DNA from: Chloroflexota bacterium
GTDB taxonomy: Bacteria > Chloroflexota > Limnocylindria > Limnocylindrales > CSP1-4
Direction: 5' to 3'
DNA length: 31,526 nt
NCBI GenBank assembly: GCA_021789355.1
Contig: JAJYJR010000006.1
Location: forward strand, 1-31,526
Positions 7,909-16,165 of the stretch are shown in pieces; position 1 is the stretch's first letter; every line of letters starts with the position of its first letter. Under the pieces are notes generated by a model, which saw only the letters and a list, made by a program, of their open reading frames with translations, did no database searches and was not told the DNA's origin. A program made the translations under genes and the position numbers.

Positions 7909-9075
7909 TCAGGGCTCCGCGGCGGGCAGCGTCTTCAGCTCGACGAGCCAGAGGCCCCGGTCGGGATACTCGTTCGTCCAGCACTGATAGGCGAGCCGGA
8001 TCTCAGTGGCGGCCATCCGACCGGCCGGGCGTTGCAGCGAGAGCCACGCGTCGCCGGAGAACTCGGCCAGAGGCCGGCCGTCGCGATCGAGGTAGAGCCG
8101 CCCGCCGCAGGGATCGGTGACGAGCGTCGCGTCCCAGGGCGGGTCGAGCGGAGGGGTCGTCCCGGGCTCCCAGGCGTGCGGCGGGCGACCCGCGTGGACG
8201 AGCGCGCCGCCAGCCGTCCAGCCGAAAGGCACCGCGGCGTTCGGCAGCACCTGCACGCTGCGGTCGCCTGCCCTAGGTCGCGGGACGGGCAGCGCGGTGA
8301 GCGCATACGGGGGCGCGCCGCCATCGCCGGCGAGCCAGGACCCGTCCGGACTCCAGAAGGGCGGGAAGCGATCGTCGAGCGGGTGGTCGCGGAACGATGC
8401 GATCATCCGGAGCGTCCGGGCATCCAGGATGCCGACCACACCGGGCTGCGCGCCGCCGGTGGTGGCGAGCTGGATCGTCGGCAAGCGCGCGGCGGCCAAG
8501 GCCGGCAGCCACAGCGCGAGGCGGGTCCCGTCCGGGGACCAGGCCGCGGGGCGCCCAGGGATCGACGCGCTGAGGCCACCCGCCGGCGACCAGATGCGAA
8601 ACGCCGTGCCGTCCGGGAGCGAGAGTGCGAGTTCCCCCGGCCCATCGCCGCTCGCGGTCAAGCCGCCCGCCCCGACCAGGGTCTGCTGCCAGCGCCCGGG
8701 CAACTCGGTCTCGAGCTGCCCGTCCGTGCGGTAGATCGCCACCGATCCCGCGCCGCTCGAGGCACCGTCGACCCGCTCCACGACCATGACCGCCAGCTCC
8801 CCACGATCGATCCAGGCGTACGCGTCGCCCGTGCGGGTGGCCACGCGTGAGCCGTCGCCACGGTAGAGGCGGATCTCCGGGATCGCGCTCCCCTCGGCCG
8901 GATACGCGACCGCAGCGAGCGTCGCGCCGTCGGGCGACCAGGAGATCGCGCCGCACCCGTTGGGCGCCCGGTCGAGTGCGACCGACGAGCCGGATGGGTG
9001 TGGCGCGACGAGCGATGGCTCCGGGACGGCCGCCGCGCTCTTCGCTCCGGTGCGCCGGGCAGCGCCCCACCGCAT
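7909..9075 (-). CDS. PD40/TolB-like propeller lipoprotein, signal peptide in another frame
   Basis: The body encodes a beta-propeller of WD40/TolB type with repeated blades containing S-P-D-G motifs: ISWSPDGATLAAVA, PAAWSPDGTRLALW and FWSPDGSWLAGDG. Such proteins are secreted or lipid-anchored and usually bind partners rather than catalyse. The frame's own first ATG (9075) gives no signal peptide. A clear lipoprotein signal, GLTLSLALVLGC, lies just upstream in the adjacent frame, starting at ATG 9161. A single-base shift near 9060-9075 would join it to the body. This is either a sequencing error or a recent inactivating mutation. A third candidate start at 9229 has a good ribosome site (GGAGGGG) but its frame stops after 42 codons. 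Confidence 0.75.
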   Translation of the reverse strand: MRWGAARRTGAKSAAAVPEPSLVAPHPSGSSVALDRAPNGCGAISWSPDGATLAAVAYPAEGSAIPEIRLYRGDGSRVATRTGDAYAWIDRGELAVMVVERVDGASSGAGSVAIYRTDGQLETELPGRWQQTLVGAGGLTASGDGPGELALSLPDGTAFRIWSPAGGLSASIPGRPAAWSPDGTRLALWLPALAAARLPTIQLATTGGAQPGVVGILDARTLRMIASFRDHPLDDRFPPFWSPDGSWLAGDGGAPPYALTALPVPRPRAGDRSVQVLPNAAVPFGWTAGGALVHAGRPPHAWEPGTTPPLDPPWDATLVTDPCGGRLYLDRDGRPLAEFSGDAWLSLQRPAGRMAATEIRLAYQCWTNEYPDRGLWLVELKTLPAAEP

Positions 9076-9245
9076 CCCAGCACCAGGGCGAGCGACAGCG
9101 TCAGGCCGAGCCCGTGTCGGCTGCCCAACGCCAACGGTGGATCCGCTGGCGCGGAACGCATCGCGCGATCACGCGAGTCTCACCGGCGAGCCCGAGCGTG
9201 GCGCCGGCGAGGACGCGTCGGACGGTCATCCGTGACCCCTCCGTC

Positions 9246-9448
9246 CTACTGGCACGAGATCCACACGACCGCCCGCCAGATCGTCCCCTCGACGCGGATC
9301 TCGGCCGCCGCGAACCGGATCCGCGTGCTCGTGCCCGGCACGACAGTTGGGGCGGCCGCGAGTGGTCCTTCGCGGCAACCGGATGACGTGCGCCCGACCC
9401 GAGCGGTGCCGGGCCGATGTCGCCTGCGATTACACCGCGGGTGCGACG
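9246..9448 (-). pseudogene. Short gene remnant between two lipoprotein genes
   Basis: Two adjoining frames look protein-like. One reads GVIAGDIGPAPLGSGARH directly after the stop of the gene at 9449. A shifted one ends VPGTSTRIRFAAAEIRVEG and IWRAVVWISCQ before TAG 9246-9248. Joined, they would make the C-terminal part of one protein broken by a frameshift near 9380. No start codon with a ribosome site is visible and I recognise no family. Confidence 0.3.
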
Positions 9449-10708
9449 TCAGGCCGGGATGTCATCGGTCGGACAGCCGCGCAGCACGTGCGTTCCATCA
9501 GAGAGGTCGATGTTCCACACGATCCACCCGCCGGCGATGTGTACCCATTCTAGACCGGTCCCGACGGCGCCCAGATCCACGGTGCGATTCGGGACAGCCG
9601 ACCAGACCACGAGGTGAGCCAGCTGGCCGATGGTTGGGTCGACCTCGTTCTGACTCCACGCGACGAGAGCGCCGCCGTCGGCATCGGGGTGCAGGGCGCC
9701 CAGCCCGGGCTGGCCGTCGACCGGGAGGCTGACCTGGCGAGCCGTGCCGTTGGGGAACGGCATGGTCAACACCAGCTCCTCCACGGGTGCAGCGGACCCG
9801 GCTGCGTCGGCGGCGGGGTCAGCCATCCAGGCCAGCCGCCCGCCGCCGAGCGACACCTCGTACGCGTGGTTGGCCGCCGCGACCGGCGCCGGGCGCCGCA
9901 CAGTGGACACGTACAGGCGCATATGGGAGAGTGCGCCGCTGGGATCGGATTGCCCGGCCGTGAAGGCCACCGATCCGTCGGCGTCCACGTCGAACCGGAA
10001 GATCGTGCCCGGAACATCGATGACACGCGCCGGTGTATTGCCCGGCAGGTGCAGCAGCACGATCCGCCAGCGCGCCACACCCCCGGTGAGCGCAGGCAGC
10101 GCATAGGCCAGCCAGTCCCCCGCCAGGTGCATCACGGAGGGGTCCCCCTGAGTGCTCGTCAGGGTGCCCTGCGCGAGGGTGGACGGGCGCAGGTCGGTCC
10201 GCGCGGCGACCATCACCCGCCAAGCCGTGACCCGAAGCGGATCGGCCGGGTTGCCGTGCGTCAGCTCGAGCCAAGCCACCCGGTCATTCGTCAGACCCGG
10301 AGACCAGGCCTCCGTGTCCGCCGACAAGCTCACGATGCTGCGGACCGAACCGTTCTCGAGGTCGGCGAGGTACAGGTGGGTTGAGTTGGCAGCATCCATC
10401 GCGTCGAACACGACCGTCGGGCCGTACGAGGCGAACGTGTGCAGCACGAAGTCTGGGCCGAGGTCGAGGCGCGCCTCATGCAGGGCCCCCGCCGGCAGCG
10501 CCACCACGGGGTACCCGGATGAGGACCGGGGCGGCACGAGCGAGGGATAGGAGCCACTCGGACCCGGCGTGCCGGTGCCTACCGCACCGAGGCTTGCCGC
10601 GGGCGTGGTCGGGCTCGCGCCGCAGGCCAGCAGCAGCCCCGCGAGGGAAAAGGCGAGCGCGACAGTTCTCGGACCGCCGCGCTCGGCCGATCGCCGCGTC
10701 AATACCAC
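9449..10708 (-). CDS. Secreted propeller-like lipoprotein
   Basis: A 419-residue protein if the GTG at 10708 is used, with an N-terminal signal ending in the lipobox LLLAC (Cys 29) and a Ser/Pro/Gly-rich spacer. The rest shows repeated short units such as VVFDAMDAANSTHLYLADL, DRVAWLELTHG and GGRLAWMADP. These resemble blades of a TolB/WD40-like propeller in the 'is the data true / display' style, though no strict S-P-D-G motifs occur. The start overlaps the end of the C39-like peptidase gene by ten bases, so it is co-transcribed with it. The ATG at 10801 would place 31 residues before the signal and is unlikely. Possible role: outer-face binding partner of the peptidase. Confidence 0.75.
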   Translation of the reverse strand: MVLTRRSAERGGPRTVALAFSLAGLLLACGASPTTPAASLGAVGTGTPGPSGSYPSLVPPRSSSGYPVVALPAGALHEARLDLGPDFVLHTFASYGPTVVFDAMDAANSTHLYLADLENGSVRSIVSLSADTEAWSPGLTNDRVAWLELTHGNPADPLRVTAWRVMVAARTDLRPSTLAQGTLTSTQGDPSVMHLAGDWLAYALPALTGGVARWRIVLLHLPGNTPARVIDVPGTIFRFDVDADGSVAFTAGQSDPSGALSHMRLYVSTVRRPAPVAAANHAYEVSLGGGRLAWMADPAADAAGSAAPVEELVLTMPFPNGTARQVSLPVDGQPGLGALHPDADGGALVAWSQNEVDPTIGQLAHLVVWSAVPNRTVDLGAVGTGLEWVHIAGGWIVWNIDLSDGTHVLRGCPTDDIPA

Positions 10709-11601
10709 TCGGGGTACTCGCTGTTGGCGAAGGTTGTCCGATCCATCGACAAGTAGTAGTTCGAGGTCGAGAACAGAGGCCCCGTGATCCCCCAGACACA
10801 CGCGATGTCGGCGCCACCGCCATCCCAGGCAGCGTTACAGGTGCCGTCGCTGTTCTTCGTGGTGAACGGGTCATTCACCCGTGCGTCAGCGCCTGCGTAC
10901 GAGTACCCCTGCGCGGCCGTGGCATGCAGCGGATGGTTGCCGTATTGATCCAGCCCCTGGTACCACATGAAATACCCGGACGACAGGTCGACCCTCACGT
11001 ACAGCGCGTGCAGGCTCCCGGCAATCTCGTACATGAGCCGGTTCTGGAACGAGGAGAGCGACGTGTCCTTGACGGCAACATAGCCCCATCCGCTCGGGCG
11101 ATAGACGCCGTTTACCCATGATAGGGCCGTGTAGTCATCGGTACCGGGGTTGGGCGCGGGATGAGTCCCCACGGCGTTGGCGATCGTGGTCTGCACGCTC
11201 AACACGCTGGGCGAGTTCCACCCCCCCAGCGATTGGTGGAGCATGCTCTCGAGCACTGCGTCCATGCACCACCAGCTGTACTTCTGATGATAGGCGACCC
11301 ATCCGCTCAGTGAGATGGCACTGGGAAGCATTGGCTGCACACCAGCTGGCTCACTGCTGGCCTGCGGCACGTTCGCCTGCACCCACTTCTGCAACGCCGC
11401 GTCCTTGGACGCCGCGTATGCGCTCGTGTAGCCGAGCTCCTCATCGGTCCAGGCTCGAGCATGGCTGGTGTCGATGCCGGTGCCCCAGACAGCGGCTGGT
11501 GCCGGTGATGTCGACGGCGTTGGATCCGCGGCATATGCGGCCCCCGACAAGACGAGGGCCACCAGCAGGCCCCCGACCACAGAACCAGCGAATCTTCGCA
11601 T
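10699..11601 (-). CDS. Secreted C39-like cysteine peptidase
   Basis: A 300-residue exported protein. Residues 1-25 are a signal peptide ending AAYA-A. A papain-like fold of the peptidase C39-like type is suggested by HQKYSWWCMDAVLESML (Gln 106, nucleophile Cys 112 at the start of a helix), GNHPLHATAA (catalytic His 226) and RVNDPF (Asp 244). No ABC transporter is attached, so it is a free secreted C39-like peptidase rather than a bacteriocin-leader exporter. The ATG at 11601 follows GGGAGGG about ten bases upstream. It lies 117 bases after the I36/crystallin-like gene and overlaps the following lipoprotein. Substrate unknown; the aromatic YSWWC around the nucleophile departs from the usual Y/W-C-G-P. 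Confidence 0.75.
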   Translation of the reverse strand: MRRFAGSVVGGLLVALVLSGAAYAADPTPSTSPAPAAVWGTGIDTSHARAWTDEELGYTSAYAASKDAALQKWVQANVPQASSEPAGVQPMLPSAISLSGWVAYHQKYSWWCMDAVLESMLHQSLGGWNSPSVLSVQTTIANAVGTHPAPNPGTDDYTALSWVNGVYRPSGWGYVAVKDTSLSSFQNRLMYEIAGSLHALYVRVDLSSGYFMWYQGLDQYGNHPLHATAAQGYSYAGADARVNDPFTTKNSDGTCNAAWDGGGADIACVWGITGPLFSTSNYYLSMDRTTFANSEYPEWY

Positions 11602-11718
11602 GACGTCATCCCTCCCTTGCACATTCACTGGGGCGAAGCGCCATCGAACGTCGCCGGCATGCACTACGCCCGAGTTCTAGTCTCACCGAGGCCGCCGCCG
11701 CCGGATTGCGGGTTTCCC

Positions 11719-12246
11719 CTACCCGGGCACTTCCACGCCCACGAACCGATCGTTGAACGCGTCGCCGACATACGACACGGAGACGTTCACGCCCCAGTAG
11801 ACGGCGTAGCCCTGGTAGTTCGTGTACTCGAACCAGTGCGGGTTTGAGCCGTTGTATGCCCTGAAGGAGCTGATGGTGTCCTGCCAGCCGATGACGCTCA
11901 GGTCGGGATAGCTTCGGGAGGCGCTGAAGGAGTAGCCCCCAAAGTTGCTGTTCTGATACCAGGTGACGTAGAAGGTCCCCGTATCAGGTGACGCCAGCGA
12001 CGCATCGAGTTCCTCCGCGGCCGGGGTCGAGAAGCACCGAATGACCGGGTAGCTGCGGTCGTTGCAGTAGTGCGCCGGGATGCCGCCGAGCGCCATCGGG
12101 CGACCGTCCAGGGTGGCCGCGAGCGACGCTCCATCGACCGGAGTTGGGCGCCCCACTAGGATGAGGATCCCCACCACCGCAACTGAGACGAGCATGCCCA
12201 TTGGCCCTTTACGGAGCCGAGGGTGCATCCCACCATCGCCGATCAT
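11719..12246 (-). CDS. Secreted beta/gamma-crystallin (peptidase inhibitor I36-like) protein
   Basis: A 175-residue protein with an N-terminal export signal (MLVSVAVVGILILV) and a C-terminal domain containing WYQNSNFGGYSFSASRSYPD, GWQDTISSFRAYN and NYQGYAVYWG. The N-x-N-F-G-G pattern followed by G-W-x-D-x-I-S-S-F-R is the signature of single beta/gamma-crystallin domains, which include the Streptomyces metallopeptidase inhibitor SMPI (family I36). The start at 12246 is supported by AGGAGG six bases upstream. It is the first gene of a leftward operon with the C39-like peptidase. It could be a peptidase inhibitor, a calcium-binding wall protein or a structural protein; the sequence alone does not decide. 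Confidence 0.78.
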   Translation of the reverse strand: MIGDGGMHPRLRKGPMGMLVSVAVVGILILVGRPTPVDGASLAATLDGRPMALGGIPAHYCNDRSYPVIRCFSTPAAEELDASLASPDTGTFYVTWYQNSNFGGYSFSASRSYPDLSVIGWQDTISSFRAYNGSNPHWFEYTNYQGYAVYWGVNVSVSYVGDAFNDRFVGVEVPG

Positions 12247-12289
12247 CGTGCGCCTCCTTCCGATCCACGACAGGCACAGCGTGACCCCA

Positions 12290-13699
12290 ATGCGAGCGCC
12301 GGGAATGGATGAAAGCCCCGAACTGTCCGTCCTGACGCAGACCCGCCGGCTCGCGTTCGTCGGCAGCGTGCTGCTCGTGCTCGTGGGGTGGTGCCTGGCA
12401 ACGGGGCTGGTGAACATGCGGGATCCCGCCCCCTTGTCGATCGGGACCGTCCACGGCCAACTCGAGGTGACCGCCGTCGGCCCGGGCGAGGAGGCATGGC
12501 TGTCCGGGGTGCGACCCGGTGATCGAGTCGCCGCCCTAGCGCCCCCCGGCGATGCCCGGAGCTGGGACACCGCGCTGGTCGAGGTGGGCGGCGGCGCGAC
12601 GCTGGACATCGGACGGACGGAGTTCGTCAGCCAGGATCCGGTGCTGCTCGCTGCCCCGCTGGCGTTGCTCCTGCTCGCGCTGGTCGCCTGGCCTGGCGGC
12701 ACGCTGTCCGTCGCGGCGCTCGTGCTCGCAGCGAGCCTCGATGCGTCGGCCAGCGCGTGGCTGGTTCGCCCGGCGGCACTCCTGGTATGGCTCACCCCCG
12801 CACTCGTCGCAGGCCTGGGCTTCGTTCGATTGCGCTATCGAGCGGCCGCCGTTTTCGCCCTCGGCGGCCTCTTCGTGGCCTGGATCGGCGGGTTGGCTGG
12901 GCTCTTGGACTGGCGCGCGCTGTATCTCGCCGCGCCGGTGGTCTCCGGCGCGCTCGTCGCGTGGAGGGGCGCACACACGCTCGGTGACGGGCTCGCTCGG
13001 GCGCGCCGGCGACGTGCCGCATACTTCGAGCTCGGCGTCCCCGCCACGTGGCGGTCGACCCTGCTCGAGGAGCTCGTGCCAGGACGCGCGCTGGTGCCCA
13101 GGGTCGCGTCGACGCTGGAGCGCAGGCGTCTGGCGTCCTCGCTCCACCGTGAGGTGCTGCCGGAGATCGACCGAGCGCGGGCCGCCCTTGCGCATGCCGA
13201 TCTGGCGAGCCAGGCGACAAGCGCTCTGGACCGTGCATCCGCACAGTTGCGACAGGTGATGAACGACCGACACCCCATCGAACTCGAGGCGCTGGGGTTC
13301 GTGGAGGCAATCGAAGAGCTCGCCGAACGAGTGCAACGCGACGGCGGTCCGGAGGTACGGGTGCAGATCAGCACGGACGTCGACGCGGCGCCGCGGTTCG
13401 TGGAACTGACGGCGTTCGAAGCGGTGCGGGAGGCGCTGGCCAACGTGCGGCACCACGCCGCAGCGCACCTCGTCACCATCGACGTCGTCCATGCCCCGGA
13501 CCGGCTCGAGGTCTCGGTGAGCGACGACGGGGTCGGTGTCCGGGGTGCGTCCATCGAGCAGGCCCTGCGGAGCGGGCATCGTGGCCTGGCCGAGCTCGAA
13601 GCGAATGCGCGCGCGTTGGGAGCGCGAGCCGAGGTTCACGCGCGGACCGGAGGGGGAACCACGATGGAGTGGCGATGGACCGCCAGCCCGTCCGCCTGA
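12290..13699 (+). CDS. Sensor histidine kinase, DesK/NarL class, with PDZ-like sensor segment
   Basis: A 469-residue kinase. A first membrane helix (about 22-42) is followed by an extracytoplasmic segment with PDZ-like sequence (VTAVGPGEEAWLSGVRPGDRV, about 60-80), then six to seven membrane helices (118-225). The cytoplasmic part carries a HisKA_3-type helix ERRRLASSLHREVLPEI with phospho-acceptor His 286, and a HATPase_c domain: N-box EALANVRHH (Asn 385), G1 SDDGVGV, G2 GHRGLAELE, G3 GGGTTMEW. The ATG at 12290 is favoured; 12305 is also possible. It overlaps the response regulator gene, so they form one two-component system, divergent from the peptidase operon. Confidence 0.88.
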   Translation: MRAPGMDESPELSVLTQTRRLAFVGSVLLVLVGWCLATGLVNMRDPAPLSIGTVHGQLEVTAVGPGEEAWLSGVRPGDRVAALAPPGDARSWDTALVEVGGGATLDIGRTEFVSQDPVLLAAPLALLLLALVAWPGGTLSVAALVLAASLDASASAWLVRPAALLVWLTPALVAGLGFVRLRYRAAAVFALGGLFVAWIGGLAGLLDWRALYLAAPVVSGALVAWRGAHTLGDGLARARRRRAAYFELGVPATWRSTLLEELVPGRALVPRVASTLERRRLASSLHREVLPEIDRARAALAHADLASQATSALDRASAQLRQVMNDRHPIELEALGFVEAIEELAERVQRDGGPEVRVQISTDVDAAPRFVELTAFEAVREALANVRHHAAAHLVTIDVVHAPDRLEVSVSDDGVGVRGASIEQALRSGHRGLAELEANARALGARAEVHARTGGGTTMEWRWTASPSA

Positions 13700-14301
13700 T
13701 CATAGTCGACGATCACCCGACGATCCGCGAAGGATTGCGATCTGCCGCCAGCGCAGCCGGGGTCGAGCTCGTGGCCGCCGTCGGCGACATCCCCTCGGCG
13801 ATGCGGGCGGCCACGGAGTTGCGCGCCGATGTGGTGGTGTGTGACCTCCTCTTCGGCACTCACCCGGACGGGCTTCGATTCCTGGAGTGGTCCCGCATGC
13901 TGCCGACGAAGCTAGCAGTGATCGTGCTCTCGGCGTATGACCAACCCAGTCTGGTGCGTCGAGCGATTGAACTCGGCGCGGCTGGGTTTCTCCGCAAGAG
14001 CGCCACGCCGACCTCCATCGTGGGCGCTGTGGAACGCGCCGCGCGCGGCGAGCGGACCTTTGAGCCGGCGGTGTTGCAGGTCATGCACGCCGCGCCTGAC
14101 CTGCCCTCGGCGCGCGAGCTCGAGGTGATCCGGCTGCTGGTGAAGGGGCTCAGCAACGACGAGATCGGTCGCTCATTGGGATTGAGCACCAAGACGATAG
14201 AAAGCCACTTGCGCCGCCTCTTCCGCCGCTACGCGTGCGTCGGACGGGTCGAGCTCGTCAACTGCGCGCAGCGGAACGGGTGGCTTCTCGTCTCGCAGTG
14301 A
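13675..14301 (+). CDS. LuxR/NarL-type response regulator
   Basis: A complete 208-residue regulator. The receiver has acidic Asp 12 and Asp 13, phospho-acceptor Asp 57 (VVVCDLLF), Ser 86 and Lys 108 (FLRKSATP). A linker leads to a GerE/LuxR helix-turn-helix: SARELEVIRLLVKGLSNDEI, then GLSTKTIESHLRRLF. The ATG at 13675 has GGAG five bases upstream; a GTG at 13669 is an alternative. It overlaps the kinase by 25 bases. By position it is likely to control the divergent inhibitor/peptidase operon, but a binding site cannot be named. Confidence 0.93.
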   Translation: MDRQPVRLIIVDDHPTIREGLRSAASAAGVELVAAVGDIPSAMRAATELRADVVVCDLLFGTHPDGLRFLEWSRMLPTKLAVIVLSAYDQPSLVRRAIELGAAGFLRKSATPTSIVGAVERAARGERTFEPAVLQVMHAAPDLPSARELEVIRLLVKGLSNDEIGRSLGLSTKTIESHLRRLFRRYACVGRVELVNCAQRNGWLLVSQ

Positions 14302-14529
14302 CGCATCGGTAGCTCGGCGCAGACGCGGGACCTGCCCGTCGAGATGAGCGCGCAGACGCTCACGGTGCGTCATAAGGATCTCGATCGGGCGGGCGGGCGC
14401 ACGCCTTGCGCCAAACCGTCGATCCGCCCAACGGTTGAAACGGGGCGCGTATGCCGCCTCGGGGCCAATCCTAGTGAGACGCACCCCCTTCGGGTCGGCC
14501 GCCGCGGCAATCCTCTGATGGACGTGTTC
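14302..14529. other. Intergenic stretch, nothing recognised
   Basis: About 230 bases between the response regulator and a possible small lipoprotein on the other strand. No convincing gene, terminator or repeat is seen. Confidence 0.4.
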
Positions 14530-14688
14530 TCACCCACCGCAGCCGCAGACCGACAGCTCGGCCGGGGACGACTGGCATCCGCCCAGGAGAGCGAGCAGCA
14601 GGACAGGGAGCAAGAGCCGGGGAACGCACTTCCATGGAGGCCGAGTGCCGGGGAAGGCCGCGGCTCGGGCATCGGTGCGACCAGCCAT
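14530..14688 (-). CDS. Possible very small lipoprotein
   Basis: A 52-residue frame whose second half is a strong lipoprotein signal: PRLLLPVLLLALLGGC followed by only 14 residues ending SVCGCGG. The lipobox LLGGC is good, but no ribosome site precedes the ATG at 14688 and the N-terminal region before the signal is unusually long. It may be a tiny envelope peptide, or the start of a larger lipoprotein whose body was lost. It follows the unknown gene at 14714 on the same strand with a gap of 25 bases. Confidence 0.4.
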   Translation of the reverse strand: MAGRTDARAAAFPGTRPPWKCVPRLLLPVLLLALLGGCQSSPAELSVCGCGG

Positions 14689-14713
14689 GCCGGGCGCATG
14701 GAGCGCACGCCGC

Positions 14714-15352
14714 TCACGGAGCCGCCGCGAGACCGGTGGCGGCGGCCACAACCTGGCGCGCATACCCTTCGGCATCCGCCGCCGGCGCGATGAGACAGCT
14801 CGCCGGCGGCAGCGGCATGACCACCGGCTCCGGGTATTCGACGAGGAACACCGAGAGCGGCGCGAGCCGATCCTGGAACGGCGTGAGCGCCTTCCAGAGC
14901 GCGCGCTGCTGGCGTCCCGAGCCATGCAACCGACGGACATCCGACATTCGTCGCTTCCACGCCTCTCCCGCCGGCCTGTAATCGGCGAAGAGCGCGTCGA
15001 GGCGTGCCTGGAGTTCGGGTGGGCCGGGACAGAAGGAGCCTGGCGAGCGCAGCACCTCGGCGGCCGCGCGGGCTCGCTCGAGCATCGGGCCCTTCGCGTC
15101 GGACGTTCCCAACGTGCGCGCGTGGTCACCGATGATCGCGTGCTGGCGCAGGATGGCGACAATCCATTCCCGCCATCGGGCGGCGTCCAAGCCGAGCTCG
15201 CGCAGGCCGCCGTCGGGGTCAGCGTGTGGGTCGAAGGGTGGAACGGACAGGCCGTCGAGGACGAGTGCGCGAACGCAGAACGCGACCGGTGGGAAGGCGT
15301 CTTCGGCCCAATACCAGTGGTCGGACGCGCCGGAAACAAACGGGACGATCAT
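14714..15352 (-). CDS. Conserved-looking protein of unknown function
   Basis: A 212-residue soluble protein without signal peptide or membrane helix. It begins MIVPFVSGASDHWYWAEDAF, has several Trp/Arg-rich helices (AARWREWIVAILRQHA, EAWKRRMSDVRRLHG) and a Pro-rich end. Composition and codon position pattern support a real gene, since competing frames are strongly arginine/serine biased. I do not recognise the family. The ATG at 15352 has only a weak ribosome site (GGTGATG). Followed by the possible mini-lipoprotein. Confidence 0.65.
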   Translation of the reverse strand: MIVPFVSGASDHWYWAEDAFPPVAFCVRALVLDGLSVPPFDPHADPDGGLRELGLDAARWREWIVAILRQHAIIGDHARTLGTSDAKGPMLERARAAAEVLRSPGSFCPGPPELQARLDALFADYRPAGEAWKRRMSDVRRLHGSGRQQRALWKALTPFQDRLAPLSVFLVEYPEPVVMPLPPASCLIAPAADAEGYARQVVAAATGLAAAP

Positions 15353-15545
15353 GGTTCATCACCCTCACGTCGTGTCATGCTGTCGCGACCGATCCGCCCC
15401 GGACGCATGCGCCGACTCGGAGCACGCCGGGAGCACGCGCCGCCGACCATCCCAAGTCAATGGAAGCGACGCCTCCTACCGGATCGAGCGCCGCCCCGCG
15501 CTGTCGCAGTCATCTCCATCGCCGGTGCCCCCTGCATCGGTCCCG

Positions 15546-15836
15546 TCAGCCCGCGTTCATCGGCCGCAGCTGGGCCGGCATGGCGAGGAAGAGCAGCAGG
15601 CCGCCGAGGGCGAGGACGACGAGCACGACGCCGGCGATCATCAACTCGCCCCGGATCATCGTGGCCCGTGCCTCCGACGGCACGGGCAGGGCCACGATGA
15701 GCAGCGTGGCAAGCGGCCCGAGCAGCAGCGAGACGAGAAACCAGAAGAGGCCGCTGCGCTGCTTGCCCTGCGCCAGCCCCGCGTTGATGAGCGCGAGCGT
15801 CCCCCAGCCGACCGCGTAACCCGACTGCCCTGGCAT
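15546..15836 (-). CDS. Small membrane protein
   Basis: A 96-residue protein with a Gly/Ser/Gln-rich start, a helix near 32-50 (FWFLVSLLLGPLATLLIVAL) and another at 64-85 (MIAGVVLVVLALGGLLLFLA). It lies 27 bases after the SHOCT peptide gene on the same strand and is probably the last gene of the sigma/serpin operon. The first segment ALINAGLAQGKQRSG-FWFLVSLLLGP resembles small 'superinfection/SdpI-like' membrane peptides only loosely, so no function is assigned. Confidence 0.65.
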   Translation of the reverse strand: MPGQSGYAVGWGTLALINAGLAQGKQRSGLFWFLVSLLLGPLATLLIVALPVPSEARATMIRGELMIAGVVLVVLALGGLLLFLAMPAQLRPMNAG

Positions 15837-15863
15837 CCTGCCGCCCTCCGCTTCTCGCTCGCC

Positions 15864-16070
15864 TCACCAGCCCAGGATCCGGCGTGCCTCTTCGTACTCG
15901 GCGGGCGTGATCTCGCCGCGAGCCAGGCGCTCGCGTAGCATGCGCAGCGGGTCCGACCGCCCGACGCCCGAGAGCCGGATGCCGAGGCTCACGATCAGCG
16001 CGCCGACCGCCACGTACAGCGTCAGCGTGAGCCCGACGAACAGCACGGCGCCCAGCCCGCTCGTGTCCAC
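15864..16070 (-). CDS. SHOCT-domain membrane peptide
   Basis: A 68-residue peptide. One membrane helix (LGAVLFVGLTLTLYVAVGAL) is followed by a C-terminal SHOCT motif, RMLRERLARGEITPAEYEEA, at 40-60. SHOCT motifs (short C-terminal) are thought to mediate oligomerisation or membrane-protein contacts. The GTG at 16070 with GAGAGGGG just upstream is preferred. An ATG at 16169 overlaps the serpin stop (ATGA) in the same frame and would add a Gly-rich 33-residue extension. Member of the serpin operon. Confidence 0.75.
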   Translation of the reverse strand: MDTSGLGAVLFVGLTLTLYVAVGALIVSLGIRLSGVGRSDPLRMLRERLARGEITPAEYEEARRILGW

Positions 16071-16165
16071 GTCCCCTCTCCCATCGCATTCGCGGCCCCC
16101 GACGGGGCCGCCTAGTAGCCCGCCCCCAGCCGCTACCTCGCCCAACGCACCGCGCACCGTGCGGC

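Noticed and set aside
14173..14484. Minus-strand frame overlapping the response regulator end
   Set aside because: Most of it is antisense to the LuxR helix-turn-helix; no ribosome site or family resemblance.
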